Origin: JAATGA01 sp047605605
GTDB taxonomy: Bacteria > Pseudomonadota > Alphaproteobacteria > Rhodobacterales > Rhodobacteraceae
DNA length: 6,749 nucleotides
Direction of reading: 5' to 3'
Assembly: GCA_047605605.1 (NCBI GenBank)
Contig: JASGFG010000117.1
Coordinates: 1-6,749 of the forward strand
Position numbers and translations under genes: made by a program. Under the pieces are notes generated by a model. It was not told the DNA's origin. It did not search any database and was given only the letters and a program-made list of their open reading frames with translations. Shown here in pieces: positions 1-6,749 of the stretch. Positions within the stretch are counted from its first letter, which is position 1, and each line of letters begins with the position of its first letter.

Positions 1-175
1 GCATGAGGGCCGCGCGCCCGGCGAAAAGAAACGGATCGTCGGGGCCTCGGTCCCCTTTGGCCGGATGGGCACCGCCCAGGACCTGACCGGCATGGCGATC
101 TTCCTTGCAACGGATGAGGCCGATTATATCGTCGCCCAGTGTTTCGGCGTCGATGGCGGCAACTGGATGGCCTGA
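1..175 (+). CDS. smoS: Sorbitol (polyol) dehydrogenase, SDR family, C-terminal fragment
   Basis: Only the last 57 residues and the TGA stop (173-175) are in the window; the gene begins upstream. The fragment contains GEKKRIVGASVPFGRMG, then TGMAIFLATDEADYIVAQ, and ends in VDGGNWMA. A VDGG ending after a 'VPFGRMG...DLTGMAIFLAT' stretch is the standard C terminus of classical short-chain dehydrogenases. From memory it is very close to the tail of Rhodobacter sphaeroides sorbitol dehydrogenase SmoS, which oxidises D-glucitol to D-fructose with NAD+ in the cytoplasm. The Rossmann glycine motif and the Ser-Tyr-Lys catalytic residues lie outside the window, so activity cannot be judged here. The next gene is mannitol dehydrogenase, the same order as in the R. 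sphaeroides smo operon, which supports the assignment. Substrate preference (sorbitol, galactitol or other) remains an inference. Confidence 0.85.
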   Translation, partial: HEGRAPGEKKRIVGASVPFGRMGTAQDLTGMAIFLATDEADYIVAQCFGVDGGNWMA

Positions 176-191
176 GATGCCCGGAAAATCT

Positions 192-1631
192 ATGACCGCT
201 TCCCTTCCCCGATACGACCGCAGCAGGCTGACGCCGGGCATCGTCCACATCGGCCTTGGCAATTTTCACCGTGCGCATCAGGCGGCCTATCTGGACGACC
301 TGTTCGCGCTTGGCGTGGACCACGATTGGGCGATCCTTGGCGCGGGCGTGCGCGAGGGCGATGCCCGGATGCGTGACGCGCTGAAGGCGCAGGATTGCCT
401 GTCGACGGTGATCGAGCTGGACCCTTCGGGGCGCAGCGCGCGGCGGGTTGGGGCGATGGTCGATTTCATCGAGGTGCAGCCCGACAATGCCGCGCTGGTC
501 GCCGCGATGGCCAATCCCGCGATCCGCATCGTCAGCCTGACCGTGACCGAGGGCGGTTACTTCGTCGACCCCGCCACGGGCGAGTTCGACCCCAAGGCGG
601 CAGAGATCCTGGCCGATGCCGCGAACCCCGGCCAGCCCGCCACCGCCTTTGGTGCCATCCTCGCCGCGCTGAAAACCCGCCGCGACAAGGGCATTCCGCC
701 GTTTACCGTCATGTCCTGCGATAACCTGCCGGGCAACGGCCATGTCACGCAGGCGGCCGTCGCGGGCCTTGCCCGGCTGATCGACCCCGCGCTGGCAGAC
801 TGGGTGCTGGCGAATGTGGCCTTTCCGAACGGCATGGTCGACCGCATCACCCCCGCCACCGGCCCGCGCGAGCGCGCCATGGCGGCGGAGTTCGGGCTGA
901 GCGACCCGGTTCCCGTCACCTGCGAGCCGTTCCGCCAGTGGGTGCTGGAGGACAACTTCCCCCTCGGCCGCCCCGCGCTGGAAAAGGTCGGCGTCACCTT
1001 CACCCCCCATGTCCACGCCTTCGAGGCGATGAAGATCCGCATCCTGAACGGCGGCCACGCGATCATCGCCTATCCCGGCGGGTTGATGGACATCGAATTC
1101 GTGCACGAGGCGATGGCGAACCCGCTGATCCGCGCCTTCCTCGACAAACTGGAGACGGAGGAGATCATCCCCATCGTGCCCCCCGTGCCGGGCACGGATC
1201 TGGGCGAGTATTACAAGGTGATCGTCAGCCGCTTTTCCAACCCCGAGGTGGCCGATACCGAACGCCGCCTGTGCCTTGACGGGTCGAACCGGCAGCCGAA
1301 GTTCATCATCCCCAGCTTGCGGGACAATCTGGCCAAGGGGCATGTGCCGCGCGGGCTGATCCTCGAATCCGCGCTGTGGTGCCGGTATTGCGCGGGCGTG
1401 ACCGATAGGGGGGCCGAGATCGCGCCGAACGATCCGAACTGGGACCGACTACAACCCCTGGCCCTTGCGGCGCGCGACGACCCGGCCCTGTGGCTGGGGA
1501 TGGAGGACATCTATGGCGAGACGGGGCGCGATCCGCGCGTGGTGCCGGTCTTCGCGGCGTTCCTGACCGACCTCTGGGCGCGGGGCACCAAGGCGGTGCT
1601 GACCGATTTCCTCGGCGGCTCGCCCGCTTGA
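192..1631 (+). CDS. mtlK: Mannitol 2-dehydrogenase
   Basis: A 479-residue, NAD-dependent long-chain polyol dehydrogenase that oxidises D-mannitol to D-fructose in the cytoplasm. The N-terminal Rossmann domain opens with VHIGLGNFHRAHQ (residues 18-30), the nucleotide-binding signature of the mannitol dehydrogenase family. The C-terminal catalytic domain carries KIRILNGGH, with Lys281, Asn286 and His289 spaced like Lys295/Asn300/His303 of the Pseudomonas fluorescens enzyme. Asn178 in SCDNLPGNG matches its Asn191. The catalytic set is therefore complete and the length is normal. I chose the ATG at 192: it has GGA six bases upstream, and MTASLPRYDR resembles the family N terminus. An in-frame ATG at 177, one base after the smoS stop, would add five residues. 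The 16-base gap to smoS implies one operon, closed by the hairpin at 1662-1712. Substrate specificity among mannitol, arabitol and fructuronate relatives is inferred from similarity and context. Confidence 0.9.
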   Translation: MTASLPRYDRSRLTPGIVHIGLGNFHRAHQAAYLDDLFALGVDHDWAILGAGVREGDARMRDALKAQDCLSTVIELDPSGRSARRVGAMVDFIEVQPDNAALVAAMANPAIRIVSLTVTEGGYFVDPATGEFDPKAAEILADAANPGQPATAFGAILAALKTRRDKGIPPFTVMSCDNLPGNGHVTQAAVAGLARLIDPALADWVLANVAFPNGMVDRITPATGPRERAMAAEFGLSDPVPVTCEPFRQWVLEDNFPLGRPALEKVGVTFTPHVHAFEAMKIRILNGGHAIIAYPGGLMDIEFVHEAMANPLIRAFLDKLETEEIIPIVPPVPGTDLGEYYKVIVSRFSNPEVADTERRLCLDGSNRQPKFIIPSLRDNLAKGHVPRGLILESALWCRYCAGVTDRGAEIAPNDPNWDRLQPLALAARDDPALWLGMEDIYGETGRDPRVVPVFAAFLTDLWARGTKAVLTDFLGGSPA

Positions 1632-1661
1632 CGAGTGACTGATCAAAATTTGTGCGAAACA

Positions 1662-1712
1662 CCGGGAAGGCAGCGGGGCAGGGCGACAATCCTGCCCCGT
1701 TCGCTTTCCCGG
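1662..1712 (+). terminator. Long hairpin terminator after mtlK
   Basis: Inner arms CGGGGCAGG (1674-1682) and CCTGCCCCG (1691-1699) form a perfect 9-bp stem around an 8-base loop. After a small mismatched bulge, outer arms CCGGGAA (1662-1668) and TTCCCGG (1706-1712) add seven more pairs. It begins 30 bases after the mtlK stop and ends 52 bases before ureD, so it separates the polyol and urease units. There is no T-run after the stem, so release may be weak or rho-assisted, or the stem may mainly protect the transcript's 3' end. Confidence 0.7.
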
Positions 1713-1734
1713 GCTTGAGGCGGCGAGCGGCGGG

Positions 1735-1753
1735 TGGTGATCTGCTTTCACCA
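1735..1753. promoter_or_regulatory. Inverted repeat upstream of ureD, possible operator
   Basis: TGGTGA (1735-1740) and TCACCA (1748-1753) form a perfect 6-7-6 dyad directly before the ureD Shine-Dalgarno sequence (AAGGAAG, 1754-1760). Its position suits a regulator binding site in the ureD promoter region or a hairpin just ahead of the ribosome binding site. No convincing -35/-10 pair is visible: TTGAGG at 1715 has no good -10 partner. Urease genes are commonly nitrogen-controlled, but the dyad does not match the NtrC site in the orientation I know, so no regulator is named. Confidence 0.3.
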
Positions 1754-1764
1754 AAGGAAGCCCG

Positions 1765-2565
1765 ATGACCGCCCATTTCCCCATCCCGATGCAGCGCGCG
1801 CAAGGCGTGGCCGCCGTCACGCTCAAGGCGGGCGGGCGGCTGGACCGGCTGCGCCAGCAGGGGTCGGCCAAGGCGATCCTGCATCATCTGTCCGGGCCGG
1901 AGGTGGTGTTCCTGAATACCTCGGGTGGGTTGACGGGCGGCGACCGGCTGTCGTTTTCGCTGACGCTGGCCGATGGCGTGCGCGCCATGGCGACGACCCA
2001 GACGGCGGAACGCGCCTACCGCGCCGGGCAGGGCGTCGCGCGGATGGATGTGGCCCTGACCGTGGGCGCCGGGGGCTGGCTGGACTGGCTGCCGCAGGAA
2101 ACGATCCTGTTCGACGGATCCGCGCTGAACCGGCGCACGCGGGTGGATCTGGGCTGTGATGCCGGGTGCCTGATCCTTGAATCCGTCGTGCTGGGCCGCG
2201 CCGCCATGGGCGAGACGGTGACGACGGCCCACCTGTCCGACCGGCGAGAGGTTTTTCGCGACGGCCGCCCGGTGCTGGTTGATCCCGTGCGGCTGACCGA
2301 TCAGGCGCTGCGCTCTGGCCCGGCGGGGCTGGACGGGGCGCGGGCCTTCGCCTCGGTCTCGATGATTGCGCCCGGTGCGGCGGATGCGCTGGCCCCGGTG
2401 CGGCGGGTGCTGGATGAGGCCGGTTGCCGGGGCGCCGCCTCGGCGCTGGACGGGCGGCTGAATATCCGCATTCTGGCGACAGACGGCTGGCCCCTGCGGC
2501 GGCAGGTGGCCCGCGTTCTGCATGTTCTTCGCCCCGCGGGCCTGCCTCGCGTCTGGCAGATGTAA
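1765..2565 (+). CDS. ureD: Urease accessory protein UreD
   Basis: A 266-residue cytoplasmic chaperone. UreD (UreH in Helicobacter) binds apo-urease and, with UreF and UreG, forms the platform through which nickel and CO2 reach the active site; it has no enzymatic activity itself. Family landmarks are visible: NTSGGLTGGDRL (residues 51-62), QTAERAYR (79-86) and ESVVLGRAAMGE (139-150), followed by a C-terminal region ending RVWQM. The length is normal. The ATG has an AAGGAAG Shine-Dalgarno sequence four bases upstream. It is the first gene of the urease cluster, 133 bases after mtlK with a hairpin between, so a promoter should lie at about 1713-1755. ureA starts 10 bases after its stop, which implies co-transcription. 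The first-gene position matches many proteobacterial urease operons. Confidence 0.95.
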   Translation: MTAHFPIPMQRAQGVAAVTLKAGGRLDRLRQQGSAKAILHHLSGPEVVFLNTSGGLTGGDRLSFSLTLADGVRAMATTQTAERAYRAGQGVARMDVALTVGAGGWLDWLPQETILFDGSALNRRTRVDLGCDAGCLILESVVLGRAAMGETVTTAHLSDRREVFRDGRPVLVDPVRLTDQALRSGPAGLDGARAFASVSMIAPGAADALAPVRRVLDEAGCRGAASALDGRLNIRILATDGWPLRRQVARVLHVLRPAGLPRVWQM

Positions 2566-2575
2566 GGAAAGACCG

Positions 2576-2878
2576 ATGAACCTGACCCCCCGCGAAAAGG
2601 ACAAGCTGCTGGTCAGCCTTGCCGCCATGGTGGCCCGCGGCCGCCTTGCCCGCGGTGTGAAGCTGAACCATCCCGAGGCCATCGCCCTGATCACCGATTT
2701 CGTGGTCGAGGGCGCGCGCGACGGCCGCTCCGTCGCCGACCTGATGGAGGCGGGCGCCCATGTCATCACCGCCGGGCAGTGCATGGAGGGTATCCCCGAG
2801 ATGATCCATTCCGTGCAGGTCGAGGCGACCTTTCCCGACGGCACCAAACTCGTCACCGTTCACCATCCCATCCGCTGA
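2576..2878 (+). CDS. ureA: Urease gamma subunit
   Basis: A 100-residue structural subunit, the usual length for a separate bacterial UreA. It assembles with UreB and UreC into the (alpha-beta-gamma)3 urease that hydrolyses urea to ammonia and carbamate. It starts MNLTPREKDKL, carries RGVKLNHPEAIALI (26-39) and ends VTVHHPIR, all typical gamma-subunit sequence. The start is fixed by AAGGAAAG at 2564-2571, which overlaps the ureD stop, with four bases to the ATG. An in-frame ATG at 2522 lies inside ureD and would add 18 atypical residues, so it was not used. The next gene, the HupE/UreJ membrane protein, begins 12 bases after its stop. Confidence 0.97.
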   Translation: MNLTPREKDKLLVSLAAMVARGRLARGVKLNHPEAIALITDFVVEGARDGRSVADLMEAGAHVITAGQCMEGIPEMIHSVQVEATFPDGTKLVTVHHPIR

Positions 2879-2890
2879 AAGGCCCCCGCC

Positions 2891-3469
2891 ATGCGCAGAT
2901 CGTCCCTTCCGCTCGCCCTTGCCGCCGCGCTGATCCCGGTGGCGGCGCTGGCCCATACCGGCCCCGGAGCCCATACCGGGTTCATGGCCGGGCTGGAACA
3001 TCCGGTCAGTGGCCAGGATCATGTGCTGGCCATGGTCGCGGTCGGCCTTTGGGCGGCGATGGCCGGGGGCCGCGCGCTCTGGGCGCTGCCGGTGGCCTTC
3101 GTCCTTGGCATGGTGCTGGGGGGCGGCATGGGGTTCGCGGGCCTGCCCCTGCCGGGGGTGGAGCCGATGATCCTGGCCTCGATCATCATCCTTGGGGTGC
3201 TGGCGGCGATGGCGGCGCGGCTGCCCGTGGCGCTGTCGGCAGCGATCTGCCTGGGGTTCGGCGTCTTTCACGGCCATGCCCACGGGGCCGAGGGGCCGGG
3301 GACGGGGATGCTGGTCTATGCGGCCGGTTTCGTTGCCGCGACTATGGCGCTGCATCTGGGCGGCATCGCGCTTGGCCTTGGCCTGACCCGGCTGGGCGGC
3401 AGGGTCGCCGCCCGTATCGCCGGGGCGGCGGCGGCCGTCGCGGGCGCGCTGCTGGCCATGGGGGGCTGA
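2891..3469 (+). CDS. ureJ: HupE/UreJ family membrane protein, probable nickel permease
   Basis: A 192-residue hydrophobic protein. Residues 1-21 form a signal peptide or first helix ending ALA, and the mature part would begin HTGPGAHTG. HPVSGQDHVLAM (37-48) and FGVFHGHAHGAE (123-134) are the His/Asp-rich signatures of the HupE/UreJ family, thought to bind nickel in the membrane. About five further hydrophobic segments fill the rest. The family supplies nickel for hydrogenase or urease. Lying between ureA and ureB, with no hydrogenase gene in view, it most likely serves urease. AAAGG at 2878-2882 is a suitable ribosome binding site. The stop is two bases before the ureB ATG, so translation of the two is probably coupled. 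Nickel transport is inferred from family and context. Its position between two structural subunit genes is a local arrangement absent from the Klebsiella operon. Confidence 0.9.
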   Translation: MRRSSLPLALAAALIPVAALAHTGPGAHTGFMAGLEHPVSGQDHVLAMVAVGLWAAMAGGRALWALPVAFVLGMVLGGGMGFAGLPLPGVEPMILASIIILGVLAAMAARLPVALSAAICLGFGVFHGHAHGAEGPGTGMLVYAAGFVAATMALHLGGIALGLGLTRLGGRVAARIAGAAAAVAGALLAMGG

Positions 3470-3471
3470 CC

Positions 3472-3777
3472 ATGATCCCGGGCGAGATCTTTCCGGCCGA
3501 GGGCTGGATCATCCTGAACGACGGGGCCGAGGACATCACCCTGACCGTCGCCAATACCGGCGACCGTCCGGTGCAGGTCGGCAGCCATTACCATTTCGCC
3601 GAGACGAACCCCGGTCTGTCCTTTGACCGCGCGGCGGCGCGGGGGATGCGGCTCGACATTCCCGCAGGCACCGCCGTGCGGTTCGAGCCGGGCCAGACAC
3701 GCGAAGTTCGTTTGGTTCCGCTGACGGGATCGCGTAAGGTATACGGGTTCAACAAGGCGGTGATGGGCGATCTGTAA
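3472..3777 (+). CDS. ureB: Urease beta subunit
   Basis: A 101-residue structural subunit of urease, normal for a separate bacterial UreB. It opens MIPGEIF and carries NTGDRPVQVGSHYHFAETN (28-46), the most recognisable beta-subunit motif, and ends YGFNKAVMGDL. The family usually has FFEVN or similar where this one has FAETN, a mild change. The ATG lies two bases after the ureJ stop, with a G-run (3460-3465) inside the end of ureJ as ribosome binding site. This spacing favours translational coupling. In most urease operons ureC follows at once, but here ureC starts about 1.16 kb downstream. Confidence 0.96.
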   Translation: MIPGEIFPAEGWIILNDGAEDITLTVANTGDRPVQVGSHYHFAETNPGLSFDRAAARGMRLDIPAGTAVRFEPGQTREVRLVPLTGSRKVYGFNKAVMGDL

Positions 3778-3799
3778 CGCCCCGCACCGCCAAAAGGTG

Positions 3800-3804
3800 A
3801 AAGG
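3800..3804 (+). promoter_or_regulatory. Ribosome binding site deciding the GTG start at 3812
   Basis: AAAGG lies seven bases before the GTG at 3812. It is in the second copy of a tandem repeat AAAGGTG/AAAGGTG (3793-3806). The alternative in-frame GTG at 3797 sits inside the first copy and has no ribosome binding site of its own, so 3812 is preferred. Confidence 0.5.
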
Positions 3805-3811
3805 TGCCCCG

Positions 3812-4132
3812 GTGTTTCCCGATTCCGAAGACCAGTTCGACATGATGCGCGCCGCCATCTCCATGGGCATCGCCGCGATGGAGGCGCAGGCGATCATCGC
3901 CATGCGGATGTGGGGGATGATGGGCCTGTGGAACACCCATCCCAGCGAAAACCTGCGCATGTTCACCGAAAAGGCCAGCGCCGCGCTGGCCGCGCAACAG
4001 GGCGTCGCCCGCGCGATCCTGTCGGGCGAGGGGCCGGGTGCCGCCGCCCTGGCCGCCGTCACCCCGGTGCGCCGCCGCACCCGCAGCAATGTCAAGCGCC
4101 TGACCCGGCGCGGGCCGAAACTGGGGATATAG
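3812..4132 (+). CDS. Uncharacterised Met-rich helical protein, 106 residues
   Basis: I cannot assign a function. The protein has an acidic N terminus (FPDSEDQFD). Residues 11-40 then form a probable helix unusually rich in methionine: ten Met in the first fifty residues, including MRMWGMMGLW at 31-40. A helical Ala/Gln-rich middle follows, and the tail is very basic (VRRRTRSNVKRLTRRGPKLG). The layout recalls short phasin-like proteins and small Rhodobacterales proteins that I believe are sometimes annotated 'antifreeze protein', but no enzymatic motif is present. Translation probably starts at GTG 3812; GTG 3797 would add five residues, and ATG 3842 would remove ten. It begins 34 bases after ureB and ends one base before the GFA gene, so it probably belongs to the same transcript. 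A role in urease is unproven. The coding is supported by same-strand operon packing and sustained reading frame. Confidence 0.7.
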   Translation: MFPDSEDQFDMMRAAISMGIAAMEAQAIIAMRMWGMMGLWNTHPSENLRMFTEKASAALAAQQGVARAILSGEGPGAAALAAVTPVRRRTRSNVKRLTRRGPKLGI

Positions 4133-4133
4133 G

Positions 4134-4489
4134 ATGGAGCACCACACCGGAAGCTGCCAGTGCGGCGCGGTCGCCTTTACCGTCGACATCGACCTGTCGC
4201 AGCCGGTCGTCTGCAACTGCTCGCGCTGCCGCAGGCTTGGGGCGGTGCTGGCCTTTGCGCCGGAACCCGCCTTTCACCTGACGGCGGGGCAGGGCAAGAC
4301 CGCCGAATACCTGTTCAACCGCCACGCGATCCGCCCCAGTTCTGCCCGGTCTGCGGAATCGAGCCCTTTGCCTATGGCAAGATGCCCGACGGCAGCGCCA
4401 TCGTCGCGGTCAACCTCAACTGCCTGGACGGGGTGGATGCGCGTGCGCTGGCGAAAACCGCCAGGTTTTACGACGGCGCCTCGGCATAG
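4134..4489 (+). pseudogene. GFA-domain (glutathione-dependent formaldehyde-activating-like) zinc protein, frameshifted
   Basis: The first part (from ATG 4134) reads a typical GFA start: GSCQCGAV with Cys8 and Cys10, then CNCSRC with Cys27, Cys29 and Cys32. At about 4335-4337 the frame breaks. The expected continuation, QFCPVCGIEPFAYGK and onward to FYDGASA, is in the next frame and stops at 4487-4489. Restoring one base in the C-run at 4334-4337 gives a continuous protein of about 118 residues with all seven zinc-site cysteines. As read, translation would run out of frame to 4583 and lose CPVC. The fold binds structural and catalytic zinc; members are often annotated as formaldehyde-activating, but most have no proven substrate. 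The sharp homology on both sides suggests a very recent mutation or a sequencing error in a C homopolymer. The ATG follows the previous stop by one base. Confidence 0.85.
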
Positions 4490-4599
4490 TGCCGCCGAAA
4501 CGGGCAGGGGCACTGTGCCGCAGCCGAATGTCACAGAAACCTCATGTGGATTTCACGCCATGCGTGTTATGAAGATGTCTTGACGCAACGGAAAGCTTT

Positions 4600-4607
4600 G
4601 GGAGGAG
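4600..4607 (+). promoter_or_regulatory. Strong Shine-Dalgarno sequence
   Basis: GGGAGGAG sits five bases before the ATG at 4613. It is the strongest ribosome binding site in the window, implies high translation of the small protein that follows, and is the main reason to accept that gene. Confidence 0.7.
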
Positions 4608-4612
4608 CTGCC

Positions 4613-4804
4613 ATGACCCCGACCCTTATCACGCTCCAGGCGCGGATGATGCAGAACGCGATTGCCTATTGGCAGTCGATGTTCGTGATGCAGAAGCAAT
4701 GGTTCGAGTCGATGGCCCGCATGGGTCAGCCTCAGGACGCCGCCACCCAGCCCCCGGCCGAGCCCATGCCCGACCGGCTGCCGCGCCGCGCCGCCAACGC
4801 CTGA
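4613..4804 (+). CDS. Uncharacterised small Met/Gln-rich protein, 63 residues
   Basis: I do not recognise this protein. Residues 5-38 look like one long amphipathic helix with seven Met in the first 37 residues and several aromatics (AYWQSMFVMQKQWFESMARM). The rest is a Pro/Ala-rich, partly basic tail ending RRAANA. There is no signal peptide and no metal or catalytic motif. The composition recalls phasin-like granule-surface proteins and the 106-residue protein two genes upstream, but the similarity is in style only. It is accepted because of the near-ideal GGGAGGAG ribosome binding site, the single clear ATG and the strong terminator 49 bases after its stop, which together look like a compact transcription unit. 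The 123-base leader (4490-4612) should hold its promoter. TATGAA at 4568-4573 is a possible -10 box but has no good -35 partner. Confidence 0.65.
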   Translation: MTPTLITLQARMMQNAIAYWQSMFVMQKQWFESMARMGQPQDAATQPPAEPMPDRLPRRAANA

Positions 4805-4852
4805 CTGCCCGATTTTCAGGCAGCTTGCAGCAACAAGATGCCAGGTTGCGGA

Positions 4853-4882
4853 AAACGCCCCCGATTGCCTCGGGGGGCGTTT
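4853..4882 (+). terminator. Rho-independent-type terminator between the small ORF and ureC
   Basis: AAACGCCCCC (4853-4862) and GGGGGCGTTT (4873-4882) form a perfect 10-bp stem with a 10-base loop, with A's on the 5' side and T's on the 3' side. The T-run is only three bases before a G, but the form is common for GC-rich alphaproteobacterial terminators. It lies 55 bases before the ureC start, so it would block or reduce read-through into ureC. Confidence 0.8.
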
Positions 4883-4909
4883 GACTTCGCCCCGGCGCTC
4901 CGCCTCAAT
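4881..4909 (+). promoter_or_regulatory. Weak candidate promoter for ureC
   Basis: TTGACT (4881-4886) matches five of six bases of the -35 consensus. After a 17-base spacer comes CTCAAT (4904-4909), which matches three of six of the -10. The -35 overlaps the last two T's of the terminator stem. A start near 4916 would leave a short leader holding the ureC ribosome binding site. The -10 is poor, so this is a suggestion only. Confidence 0.25.
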
Positions 4910-4925
4910 CCCTGCGGAAGAAGCC

Positions 4926-4929
4926 GGAG
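4926..4929 (+). promoter_or_regulatory. Ribosome binding site that decides the ureC start
   Basis: GGAG is only one base from the ATG at 4931 but seven bases from the ATG at 4937. The second ATG is therefore the better start and gives MPARITRAAYADMYGPT, the usual UreC N terminus. Confidence 0.6.
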
Positions 4930-4936
4930 AATGCCC

Positions 4937-6672
<1,736 letters not shown>

Positions 6673-6673
<1 letters not shown>

Positions 6674-6711
6674 CCCCCCTCATCCTCTCTGCATAAATAT
6701 CCTCGGGGGGT
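6673..6711 (+). repeat. Long-loop G/C-run pairing at the ureC 3' end
   Basis: ACCCCCC (6673-6679), starting at the last base of the ureC stop, is complementary to GGGGGGT (6705-6711), with a 25-base loop containing GCATAAATATCCTCGG. As I recall, a block like ATAAATATCCTCGGGGG recurs after many genes in Rhodobacterales genomes, so this may be a dispersed 3'-end element. That recurrence cannot be tested within this window. Confidence 0.4.
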
Positions 6712-6713
6712 GA

Positions 6714-6749
6714 GGGCCGAAGGCCCGAGGGGGGCAGACAGCCCCCCTT
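6714..6749 (+). terminator. Paired hairpins downstream of ureC, cut by the window end
   Basis: GGGCC (6714-6718) and GGCCC (6722-6726) form a 5-bp hairpin with a GAA loop. It is followed by GGGGGGC (6729-6735) and GCCCCCC (6741-6747), a 7-bp hairpin with loop AGACA. TT follows at the very edge of the window, so a longer T-run could lie just outside. This looks like the terminator of ureC and would leave any downstream ureE/F/G on a separate transcript. Confidence 0.6.

Noticed and set aside
105..191. In-frame TTG extension of mtlK upstream of 192
   Set aside because: It overlaps the SmoS C terminus in another frame, and the added residues do not match the mannitol dehydrogenase family.
1731..1746. 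Possible sigma-54 (-24/-12) promoter before ureD, GG-N10-GC spacing
   Set aside because: Only the GG and GC dinucleotides fit. The surrounding bases do not match TGGCAC...TTGC well enough to claim it.
1306..3355. Two overlapping long minus-strand open frames opposite mtlK, ureD, ureA and ureJ
   Set aside because: They are low-complexity Arg/Pro/Gly/His-rich translations with no motif, antisense to four well-supported genes. High GC explains the lack of stops.
4509..4519. GGCAC-T-GTGCC palindrome after the GFA gene as a terminator or operator
   Set aside because: Five-base arms with a one-base centre are too short for an RNA hairpin, and such palindromes are expected by chance in GC-rich DNA.
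4554..4566. CACGC-CAT-GCGTG inverted repeat in the leader of the 63-residue gene
   Set aside because: The five-base arms do not extend further and no promoter elements are placed around it, so there is no support for an operator.
4134..4583. A 149-residue protein read straight through from the GFA start
   Set aside because: Homology ends at about 4335 and resumes in another frame. The Ser/Thr/Arg-rich tail is out-of-frame translation running into the next gene's leader.
4580..4585. TTGACG as a -35 box for the 63-residue gene
   Set aside because: The matching -10 position falls on the ribosome binding site (AGGAGC at 4603), so it cannot drive this gene in a normal way.
4838..4936. An upstream ATG that would add 33 residues to UreC
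   Set aside because: It lies before the terminator hairpin, has no suitable ribosome binding site, and its translation is unlike any UreC N terminus.

Overview
The window reads as chromosomal DNA from a Rhodobacter/Paracoccus-type alphaproteobacterium (Rhodobacterales). It is GC-rich throughout, with strongly GC-ending codons. The SmoS tail and MtlK resemble the polyol enzymes of Rhodobacter sphaeroides as I remember them, and the urease genes look like those of the same group. All genes are on the plus strand. The genus is an inference.

Region 1 (1-1712) is the end of a polyol-utilisation operon. It holds the last 57 residues of a sorbitol (polyol) dehydrogenase (smoS/polS) and then a complete mannitol 2-dehydrogenase (mtlK). 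A long, nearly perfect hairpin at 1662-1712 closes the unit. Both enzymes feed hexitols into fructose.

Region 2 (1713-3777) is the first half of a urease cluster: ureD (maturation chaperone), ureA (gamma subunit), a hupE/ureJ-type membrane protein (probable nickel permease) and ureB (beta subunit). The genes are spaced by 2-12 bases and are almost certainly co-transcribed. A 6-7-6 dyad just upstream of the ureD ribosome binding site is the only regulatory-looking structure there.

Region 3 (3778-4882) lies between ureB and ureC. It carries a 106-residue Met-rich helical protein of unknown function, a GFA-type zinc-binding gene broken by one missing base, a 63-residue Met/Gln-rich protein behind a very strong Shine-Dalgarno sequence, and a clear 10-bp hairpin terminator. 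Together these separate the structural gene ureC from ureA and ureB, the least ordinary aspect of the layout.

Region 4 (4883-6749) holds ureC, the catalytic alpha subunit. All nickel, carbamate and catalytic residues are present, and there is an insertion of about nine residues near the N terminus. A G/C-run-rich tail after it can form alternative hairpins and ends the window. ureE, ureF and ureG, needed for nickel insertion, are not in view.

I see no tRNA, rRNA, CRISPR array, insertion sequence or phage gene, and no gene-free stretch longer than 300 bases. I found no clearly new multi-gene system. The best candidates for novelty are the two small Met-rich proteins and the organisation of the ureB-ureC interval.
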